15,708 bases of DNA, taken from Bulleidia sp. Lineage in GTDB: Bacteria > Bacillota_I > Bacilli_A > Erysipelotrichales > Erysipelotrichaceae. Below are positions 8,101-13,696 of this stretch, in pieces (the first letter of the stretch is position 1; the number at the start of each line of letters is the position of its first letter). Under the pieces are notes generated by a model. It saw only the letters and a list, made by a program, of their open reading frames with translations, searched no databases and was not told the origin of the DNA. The stretch spans positions 1 to 15,708 of the forward strand of contig JAEDEK010000035.1 of the NCBI GenBank assembly GCA_016293365.1, in the 5' to 3' direction. A program made the translations under genes and the position numbers.

Positions 8101-11008
8101 CGGTTTTCCCGGTCTCGGCATCCTTTTTGACGATGACAATCTGATATGTCAGCTCATCATTGGTTGCAGAAATAATCTGTGGTAACTGATCCCCATACAT
8201 CGTCACTTCCATTCCATTGACATCTACAATCGTGTGCTTACTTCCCGTCACAGTAAACAGCGTCTGATCTTCAATCAGTTCTGTATCAGGATTTCCAGCA
8301 ATCTGAGCAATGACATATGTGCCATAGGCAAGATCACAGGATGTACCAAGACCATATGCATCTGTTGTGATGATGGAATATTCTTTTGGACTGATATCTG
8401 CCATCGTGGAAGATGACAGGATCTCATAGGCTCTTTTCATGTCATCCTGAAACAGTTCCTTCAGTTTCTTCTGTTCCAGCACAAGAAAGACAGCGCCTTC
8501 CTCCGGCTGATTGTCCCATTCAGATGATGGTCTGGCATTCAGATGTTTGTAGAGAATGACTTTCCCGGTGACAACCTGATCAAGGATTTTTCCAGTCAGA
8601 TCAGCCATCTGTCCATCAGAAGTAATGGAGAAGGATACCGATGCATGATTGCCAATCTGATATCCGACAGGTGCCTGTACTTCCACCAGCTCATAACTGC
8701 CGTATGGAAGAAGATGATCTCCGGTTATATACATGCCGTTTTCATCCGTTGTAAAGTATGCATCACCATCTCCATCCACATCCACCGCCTGATCTACATC
8801 ATATGTTCTGCCGTTTACCATTACAGGATGCATGGATCTGTTATACAGTGTGAATACTGTCTGCAGTTGTGCCTCTCCCTGTGGCCGGACCGTTTCTTCA
8901 TCCTGTTTCTGTACCGTAAAGCCACCACGGATAATCTGATCTTTCAGACAGTCAGTCAGAATGACCGTCTGCTGATCCTGCTGAATCTCAAATTCCACTG
9001 CTTCTGATAAACAAGACAGCAGATATCCTTCCGGTGCCTGTACCTCCTCAATTCTGTATCGTCCTGTCTGCAGGAAATCTTCTCTGCCCTGCTGGTTTTT
9101 CTGTGATTGCCAACAACCATCCCCGTCCGTGACAATCTTCCAGTCAAATGCCTGATTGAAAGAGGCAACAGATACAATGTTCCCGTTAACCTTCATCGCA
9201 ACATCATATGGATTGAGATTGACAATCTGATAGACTGCAGAAAGGTTTTCTGCATCTCCCTGTACCTGACTTCCGGTATCCGCATCGTTTTTACGGATTG
9301 ACAATCCACCTTCTTCTCTTTCCTCGTGGTAGATGAATGTTTCATCTGTACTCAGACATGCAGAGTGATCGCTGTCCATGGTTACCGCAAGTTCCAGTAT
9401 GTCTTTTGTTTCCCACAGGATCTGATGTGTACCATCGGTAACGGTATGACTTAAACGGTATCCCTCTGGCGCCTTTGTTTCCTGAATCGTAACAATCCCG
9501 ACAGGCAGTCCGATCTTTCCTTGTTCATCCTGATAAAAAGAATCTCCCGACACAAGAAAGGATGGTTCCAGTCGTGCATGATACACACCATTTTCTTCCT
9601 TTGTTTCCACAACCCAGCTTCTTTCCGGCTGTTTATCACGAATTGAAGTACCTGGTTGAACTGCATAATAGCGGATGGTAAACTGTGCTCCTGCAAGTGA
9701 CAGCGGATGGTCCACAGGATCCTGTGCCTGTTTTTCAATCTGCAGTGATACCTGAGCAAGAGCTGGCGTATCCTGAATGAAAAAGTCTGTTTTTCCCTGC
9801 TGTATTGTCTGTTTCCAGATGGTATCATCCCGATAATACCCCTTTGGAGAAGTAAGTTCTTTCAGTTGCATCTGATTGACACCAAGCGGAATGTTTTCAT
9901 ATACTGCTTCCGCAAAACCGTTGTGATCTGTTACAAGCTGTCCGGCAGAAATCACTTTACCATCAGCCGTTTCATAGAATGCTTCAAACACAGCTCCGCA
10001 TAGATCATAGTTTCCATTCTGCTCCGTTATGGATGGATTGGATGAAGACTTATGTATACTGACTTTTACCTTCTGGGTAACCGGCTGCTCGGCAATGTTC
10101 AGACGTACTGTTCCATCATCTGAAATGTGACAGATGTATGGTGTATCATCTTTGACATAACCCTCAGGTGCCTGCACCTCTACAACAGTCACAGCAGTGA
10201 CATCTTCACGTATTGCTGCACCAGATGCTGAAGCAGATCCATTTTCATCCGTTACCAGTTCACAGATCATTCTGCCGGATGTATCACTTCCCTGATATAC
10301 ATGATATACGGCTCCTTTTAGGCTGTAGGATGGATCCGGGGATGTGATGGAAAGCTGTGCTGATTTTTTCTGCAGAAACAGATCAATCTGTCTGTCCATG
10401 AATACACTGCCGACTGACATGATATCCTGACCGGTAGAGCGGTAAATCATGGAAGTGCCCATCACCTGTTTTCCACTTGCCAGGTATTCTCTGACACGAC
10501 TGAGAATCACTGCCTTGGCGGCATTGACTGCAGCAGCATTGGCTCCGACCTGTCTGACAGATGCACCGCATCCGATTTCCCAGATCAGACACTGGGCAGC
10601 CAGATAATCGATATCATTTCCACTGACCGTACCATAGTGAGCAATCAGCTGAATCTGATCCCCCTTCTCCTTTCCGAAATGACTCTGCATGGTTCCAACA
10701 GGATAGTGAATGCCTTCATCCATCAATGGACCTGGTTCCACGCAGAACATGCGCTGACCTGTATAGGCATCGACGATAATATCCTCTCTTCCACTGTAAC
10801 CTGCATATGATGTACCTGTATGATCTGTAAAACTGCAGGTTACATCAACTTCCATGTACTGACCGATATGAACCTTTGCATAAACAGGCTCATTGGAGGC
10901 ATGAAGTGCAGCTGACGGGGTGTTCCAGGCAGATGCCAATACCAGCAATGCTGTCATGGCTTTTACCAGTTTCATTCCCGCGACTGAAAAAAACTGTAAT
11001 ACTTTCAT
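5156..11008 (-). CDS. Giant wall-anchored surface adhesin with thioester domain and SpaA/Cna-B repeats
   Basis: 1950 residues. A signal peptide (1 to about 37, basic start, hydrophobic 17-27, likely cut after LHA) leads to a thioester adhesin domain (about 45-210) with Cys89 in MFCVEPG and Gln139 in AAQCLIWE, the pair that forms the reactive internal thioester able to bond covalently to host amines. Then come varied SpaA/Cna-B-like domains (about 217-950), recognisable by E-x-QAPEGY or ETKAPEGY endings at 277, 510, 655 and 776, a longer divergent middle (about 950-1265), and seven tandem repeats (1268-1912). The C-terminus has a variant sortase motif IPDTS (1914-1918), a membrane helix (about 1922-1944) and the basic tail DRFRR. 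ATG at 11008 has AAAGGAG 7 bases upstream. Role by family: long stalk presenting a covalent adhesin tip, related to Cpa-type pilus tips. No sortase or pilin partner is in the window. Single gene with its own promoter and terminator. Confidence 0.9.
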   Translation of the reverse strand: MKVLQFFSVAGMKLVKAMTALLVLASAWNTPSAALHASNEPVYAKVHIGQYMEVDVTCSFTDHTGTSYAGYSGREDIIVDAYTGQRMFCVEPGPLMDEGIHYPVGTMQSHFGKEKGDQIQLIAHYGTVSGNDIDYLAAQCLIWEIGCGASVRQVGANAAAVNAAKAVILSRVREYLASGKQVMGTSMIYRSTGQDIMSVGSVFMDRQIDLFLQKKSAQLSITSPDPSYSLKGAVYHVYQGSDTSGRMICELVTDENGSASASGAAIREDVTAVTVVEVQAPEGYVKDDTPYICHISDDGTVRLNIAEQPVTQKVKVSIHKSSSNPSITEQNGNYDLCGAVFEAFYETADGKVISAGQLVTDHNGFAEAVYENIPLGVNQMQLKELTSPKGYYRDDTIWKQTIQQGKTDFFIQDTPALAQVSLQIEKQAQDPVDHPLSLAGAQFTIRYYAVQPGTSIRDKQPERSWVVETKEENGVYHARLEPSFLVSGDSFYQDEQGKIGLPVGIVTIQETKAPEGYRLSHTVTDGTHQILWETKDILELAVTMDSDHSACLSTDETFIYHEEREEGGLSIRKNDADTGSQVQGDAENLSAVYQIVNLNPYDVAMKVNGNIVSVASFNQAFDWKIVTDGDGCWQSQKNQQGREDFLQTGRYRIEEVQAPEGYLLSCLSEAVEFEIQQDQQTVILTDCLKDQIIRGGFTVQKQDEETVRPQGEAQLQTVFTLYNRSMHPVMVNGRTYDVDQAVDVDGDGDAYFTTDENGMYITGDHLLPYGSYELVEVQAPVGYQIGNHASVSFSITSDGQMADLTGKILDQVVTGKVILYKHLNARPSSEWDNQPEEGAVFLVLEQKKLKELFQDDMKRAYEILSSSTMADISPKEYSIITTDAYGLGTSCDLAYGTYVIAQIAGNPDTELIEDQTLFTVTGSKHTIVDVNGMEVTMYGDQLPQIISATNDELTYQIVIVKKDAETGKTVTYNGASFMIGYDYDGDGQWTEIDRNHTSPMDHGNRIVHGFVTQKIGTHSYDVFRTYSDQSEVVEKGTFVVDEGNSDADDPGRAVTPVHVSAGSYFIFEMDHDETGVNETPAGYVSAGRDQLEVNGVKFTQLEVSGNAKYEILYDETAGISQIEKTYRVSQEVYNRRALGSLRGNKSILHTVHDTSVVDLSDPTVFSFELIAKEDIRDPADGSIITSSGMQAKILKDGQYVSSGILHPDHDGVLQLDHIPLGTYILREINVPEGFVDTGWWREISFLQPEDDRTTEVFTANVNIINHPTRTAVSKIDITDGKQLPGAFMKVTDMEGNVVDEWISDERPHIILGLHAQKTYVLHEDLAPVGYVRASSIPFTLQNTVITQKITMVDEIVSIYKQDASFTGIQGARLCVEDLDGNRMDEWISDGKGHKVNGLQEGNTYVLKELQAPSGYVKAKDLTFTVSPQGKIQEEIMVDSQVFLNKVDQDGNGIAGVSMQVLNLNGQIMDAWVTDGTPHAMENLMETETYRIRETEALDGYVKAEDQLFTVNSDGENQIITVVNYRIGIHKIDEQGNPLSNASVVIKDENGNPVDAWISDGTVHHPKGLQEGHVYTLHEEQSEQLQGYYLSHDVTIDLSDLRQDMDVTMVDDMITVQIEKVDEQGNPVTDIRLQLIDQTGNKVIPLPQDGFTGKEPIVLEGILEAGHTYILEEIQWKEGYHPSTSIRFELPLYGTATPLVIRMMDLSTDISVWKQDDQGKPVAGAGLQIIEAKIDEDGNYVPAYDEDGNLLTVTAWKTGLDPVDVSGVLKGGNAYIVQEVETPDGYETAQQIGFTATGTTEKKQGIIMTDHRKTYYVTVQKQDSADYSLISGAEIGLYHPDGTIMHDIHGNLCLNETDENGQVLFEVLYDPKGCDIKEVTAPQGYVKTEQIIHLSFVQESDENGVIRVSLTNDRIPDTSDPFSLQTMLMVFAGACMLMGVILFLNSDRFRR
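5273..7207 (-). repeat. Seven tandem Cna-B/SpaA-like repeats in the adhesin stalk
   Basis: Residues about 1268-1912. Each unit starts with a strand containing a lysine (Lys1274, 1360, 1445, 1530, 1619, 1713, 1820), so the period is 85-89 residues for the first five and then lengthens to 94 and 107. A WISDG-type segment is shared by the first four, a glutamate follows (1323, 1408, 1493, 1578, 1671, 1778, 1877), often in a E-x-x-AP-x-GY box, and each ends in Asp or Asn (1353, 1438, 1523, 1610, 1704, 1809, 1911). This is the Lys/Glu/Asn-or-Asp triad of self-formed isopeptide bonds. The first three or four units are most alike, suggesting recent duplication. Confidence 0.8.
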
Positions 11009-11035
11009 GAATTCTCTCCTTTCTGAGATCCCTCA

Positions 11036-11062
11036 TGTATACTTATTACCGGTTTTTCTCAA
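11036..11062 (-). promoter_or_regulatory. Promoter candidate for the adhesin gene
   Basis: Minus-strand TTGAGA (11057-11062) and TATACA (11036-11041) are separated by 15 bases, shorter than ideal. They sit between the upstream terminator and the AAAGGAG ribosome binding site (11016-11022). Confidence 0.4.
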
Positions 11063-11067
11063 ATCCA

Positions 11068-11090
11068 TAAAAAATACCCCGGTATCGGGG
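11068..11090 (-). terminator. Terminator of the lactonase gene
   Basis: Minus-strand CCCCG pairs with CGGGG around a 4-base ATAC loop, followed by TATTTTTT. It lies about 10 bases after the lactonase stop codon. Confidence 0.85.
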
Positions 11091-11099
11091 CGGATCGCT

Positions 11100-12323
11100 T
11101 CAGAAGATGATGCACGATGGAGCTGCCAGATCGTAGTGCTGGTGTGTTTCCTGCAGTCTGATGGAGTCATCATAGGAAAACAGAACGATCCGGTTTCGGT
11201 CCATGATACCAGCCGCAAGAATTCTGTTTTTTTCATCCAGCCCGAATCCACGGATATCACTGCCTGGCATCGGATTGACATGTTGAAGGTGAAGATCACC
11301 GGATGCATCGATTCCATAGGAAGTAATGCACCCAACTGAAGAATACAGGCGACTGGAAACAAACAGGATCTTTCCATCATGGGTTACCTGCAGCTGTGAT
11401 CCCATCGGCAGTCTGTGATTCATCATGGCACATGTATTGACTTCATCAACATCCGCATGTCTTTTTTCATGCAGTGGCAGAGGATGGCAAAGATAGAAGG
11501 AATCCTCCATTGTACCGATAATTCTCTTCAGCTGCAGTGTATCATCCTTTCGGATTTCATAAATACCGACTGCCGGATAGTTTTCAAAAATGACATAGAT
11601 CACAGGCAAAGAAGGATGAAACACAGCATGCCGTGGTGCATAACCGGCATGAACATGGAATATTTCAACAGGCGTCAGTTTTCCCGTATTTTCATCCAGT
11701 TTCATCACAGCAATCTCATCCGTACCTCGGTTACAGACGATGACTGTTCCGTTTTTTTCAATGACACAGTGAATATGGGATGTGGACTGCCCACCACCAT
11801 GACACCAGTATCCTTTCCCTTCCATTTTCACAAGGTCACAGAGTCGATCAAAAGAACCATCTTTCTTCAAAGCAAACACTGCAACGGAAGACTCATCAAA
11901 TCCTCGCACCAGTTCATAACTGCCGTCTTCTTTTTTCTGATAGGAACATGTAACGGTTGTATGAGATCCATGATTTGCCACAAGCAGATATCTCCCGCTT
12001 TGGGTCATCGTAAGATAACAAGGTCTGGAACCATAACTGATGGAACGATCCAGCAATGATAATGTCCCGTCACTGTTTCTGATAAATGCGATCACACCTC
12101 CACCCGAGCCATTGAGTCCACTGAAATCCTTTGTTTCACTGACTCCATACATCACATTGCCATTCCCATGGCAGATAAAACTGATACTGTCAGCTTCCAG
12201 AAGACCTGTTTCCTGAATACTGCCATCATGGCGGATGATCAGACTGTAAACACCCTTTCCATTTCCTTTGATACTGCCGCCGTTTCTGACCGTACCGACC
12301 GTCATATAATCTGTTTGATTCAT
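11100..12323 (-). CDS. Lactonase family beta-propeller protein (6-phosphogluconolactonase-like)
   Basis: 407 residues, somewhat longer than the about 340 usual for YbhE/Pgl-type enzymes. These are cytosolic seven-bladed propellers; the characterised members hydrolyse 6-phosphogluconolactone in the oxidative pentose phosphate pathway, while many relatives have unknown substrates. Family segments are visible blade by blade: SRPCYLTMTQSGRYLLVAN (99-117), STSHIHCVIEKNGTVIVCNR (180-199), APRHAVFHPSLPVIYVIFEN (229-248), SQLQVTHDGKILFVSSR (309-325) and SDIRGFGLDEKNRILAAG (355-372). No signal peptide. ATG at 12323 has AAGGGA 8 bases upstream and an extended -10. An insert around 120-145 and a His-rich stretch near 280-305 may explain the extra length. 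No zwf or gnd gene is nearby, so the substrate stays open. Confidence 0.8.
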   Translation of the reverse strand: MNQTDYMTVGTVRNGGSIKGNGKGVYSLIIRHDGSIQETGLLEADSISFICHGNGNVMYGVSETKDFSGLNGSGGGVIAFIRNSDGTLSLLDRSISYGSRPCYLTMTQSGRYLLVANHGSHTTVTCSYQKKEDGSYELVRGFDESSVAVFALKKDGSFDRLCDLVKMEGKGYWCHGGGQSTSHIHCVIEKNGTVIVCNRGTDEIAVMKLDENTGKLTPVEIFHVHAGYAPRHAVFHPSLPVIYVIFENYPAVGIYEIRKDDTLQLKRIIGTMEDSFYLCHPLPLHEKRHADVDEVNTCAMMNHRLPMGSQLQVTHDGKILFVSSRLYSSVGCITSYGIDASGDLHLQHVNPMPGSDIRGFGLDEKNRILAAGIMDRNRIVLFSYDDSIRLQETHQHYDLAAPSCIIF

Positions 12324-12344
12324 ATATTGTTTCCCTTTTTCTGC

Positions 12345-12353
12345 ATTCTAACA
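12345..12353 (-). promoter_or_regulatory. Extended -10 promoter of the lactonase gene
   Basis: Minus-strand TGTTAGAAT fits TGn followed by a -10 hexamer one mismatch from TATAAT. The -35 region is poor, as is common with extended -10 promoters. It faces away from the mutY promoter. Confidence 0.5.
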
Positions 12354-12406
12354 CAATCTGTCTGTTTCCTGCAGATGACTTATGCATGGAACTGGTGCGT
12401 TGTTTC

Positions 12407-12415
12407 TGCTACAAT
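12407..12415 (+). promoter_or_regulatory. Extended -10 promoter of mutY
   Basis: TGCTACAAT is TGn plus TACAAT. Only 7 bases separate it from the ATG at 12423, so the predicted transcript begins at or within a base or two of the start codon. No convincing -35 is present (TGGAAC at 17 bases). Confidence 0.55.
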
Positions 12416-12422
12416 ACGACTC

Positions 12423-13502
12423 ATGAGAATACAGATTCAGGATGCTCATACCCTGGTGCAGTGGTATGACAGAAACAGACGAAACCTGCCATGGCGGGAT
12501 ACAGGGAATCCTTACGATATATGGCTGAGTGAAATCATGCTGCAGCAGACAAGAATTGAAGCTGTCAGAGAAAAATTCATTCTGATCCGTAACCAGCTGC
12601 CTGATATCCATAGCCTGGCTGAATGTACAGAAGAAAAACTGCTCCGGTTATGGGAAGGCCTTGGCTATTATTCCAGAGCACGCAATCTGCATCGTTGTGC
12701 CATCACTCTGGTCAAAGAATATGATGGTAAACTGCCGGCTGACTATGATCAGCTTCTGTCATTACCAGGCATTGGTCCCTATACCGCCGGCGCTATTGCT
12801 TCCATCGCATTCGGCATTCCGGTACCGGCAGTCGATGGTAATGTCATGCGTGTCATTGCCCGGCTGTACAAAATCACAGAAGATGTACGCAATCCCTCCA
12901 CGAAAGCAATGATCGAACAGATGATCAAAGACCTGTTCCACCAGGATCACGACAGTCATTTTGTATCTTCTTTCAACCAGGGGTTAATGGAACTGGGAGA
13001 AACGGTATGTCTGCCCAATGGCACACCACAATGTGAAAAGTGCCCGCTTCATTATGACTGCAAAACATATCAAAGCGGCTTATGGAAAGAAATTCCATAT
13101 CGCTCAGCCCAAAGAAAAAGAACCGTCCAGAACAGAACACTTCTGATCATCCGCGATCAGCAGCGGTTTCTGATACATCGACGTCCCTCTTCCGGCCTGC
13201 TTGCAGGTATGTATGAATTCTATGGAGTCAATGGGCATCTGAACCGGAAACAGGCAGTTGAGCATGCACAGCAGCTTGGCTTCTACCCGATTTCCATCCA
13301 TTCTCTTCCTTCTTCCACACACATCTTTACCCATCTGGAATGGCATATGAAGGCGTATGAAATCACAGTCGCAGATGCATCCGACTTCAATCAGCAGGAT
13401 TATCTGCTTGTAGATGAAACACAGCTTGCGGATCTGCCGATTCCTTCCGCTTTCCGAACCTATACCGTCCTGTACGCTTTACGCAAAGAAAAGAACGGAT
13501 GA
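12423..13502 (+). CDS. mutY: A/G-specific adenine DNA glycosylase
   Basis: 359 residues. MutY removes adenine mispaired with 8-oxoguanine, protecting against G-to-T transversions. The glycosylase domain has NLPWRDTGNPYDIWLSEIML (21-40) with catalytic Glu37, the helix-hairpin-helix LPGIGPYTAGAIASIAF (114-130), and catalytic Asp138 in PAVDGN. The iron-sulphur cluster cysteines are Cys196, Cys204, Cys207 and Cys213. The C-terminal NUDIX-like domain (about 235-355), which reads 8-oxoguanine, contains FTH (302-304), matching the FSH recognition loop. The frame is open 85 codons further upstream, antisense to the lactonase gene, but the family N-terminus and promoter select 12423. No Shine-Dalgarno is present, so translation is probably leaderless. 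It stands alone and ends in a terminator overlapping its stop. Confidence 0.95.
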   Translation: MRIQIQDAHTLVQWYDRNRRNLPWRDTGNPYDIWLSEIMLQQTRIEAVREKFILIRNQLPDIHSLAECTEEKLLRLWEGLGYYSRARNLHRCAITLVKEYDGKLPADYDQLLSLPGIGPYTAGAIASIAFGIPVPAVDGNVMRVIARLYKITEDVRNPSTKAMIEQMIKDLFHQDHDSHFVSSFNQGLMELGETVCLPNGTPQCEKCPLHYDCKTYQSGLWKEIPYRSAQRKRTVQNRTLLIIRDQQRFLIHRRPSSGLLAGMYEFYGVNGHLNRKQAVEHAQQLGFYPISIHSLPSSTHIFTHLEWHMKAYEITVADASDFNQQDYLLVDETQLADLPIPSAFRTYTVLYALRKEKNG

Positions 13503-13532
13503 GACTGCTTTACAGGCAGAATCATCCGTTTT
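13495..13532. terminator. Terminator of mutY, probably bidirectional
   Basis: ACGGATGA (13495-13502) pairs with TCATCCGT (13522-13529), and inside it CTGC (13505-13508) pairs with GCAG (13516-13519). TTTT follows on the plus strand; on the minus strand TTCTTTTCTTT follows, so it can also end the convergent transcript. It includes the mutY stop codon. Confidence 0.85.
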
Positions 13533-13561
13533 ATCATTTCATGTCTTTTCAAGCTGTTTTC

Positions 13562-13696
13562 TTATTTCCTGCGCCAGGGATACTGACTCATATATTCCTC
13601 ATTCCAGGCAGGTTTACCTGTGGCAGGAAAGTCAGAATAGTAACAGCTGATTGCCTGAAAGTTCAATCTGTACTGACAGTTTTTTTCCGATTTCAT
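13562..13696 (-). CDS. Small protein coupled to the upstream 656-residue gene, unrecognised
   Basis: 44 codons, beginning MKSEKNCQYRLNFQ and ending MSQYPWRRK. Its ATG overlaps the TGA of the preceding gene in an ATGA arrangement, which usually signals translational coupling, and GGAAGA sits just before it inside the upstream gene. The composition is protein-like, with many aromatic residues (CYY, SDF, AWNEEY, QYPW). The frame ends at 13562. In the adjacent frame the sequence after YPWR reads QEIRKQLEKT and stops at 13539, just before the terminator, so a one-base loss near 13572-13576 may have removed a helical tail. I recognise no family. No signal peptide or membrane segment is visible. Confidence 0.55.
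   Translation of the reverse strand: MKSEKNCQYRLNFQAISCYYSDFPATGKPAWNEEYMSQYPWRRK

Noticed and set aside
5465..10592. Many 60-150 codon frames on both strands inside the adhesin gene
   Set aside because: They are antisense or out-of-frame shadows of the 1950-residue protein without ribosome binding sites.
12168..12422. 85-codon N-terminal extension of mutY
   Set aside because: It lies antisense to the lactonase gene and across both promoters, and the conserved MutY N-terminus begins at 12423.
13565..13630. TTTCCTGC/GCAGGAAA inverted repeat as a terminator
   Set aside because: The arms are 50 bases apart, no T-run follows, and it lies inside the small coupled ORF.
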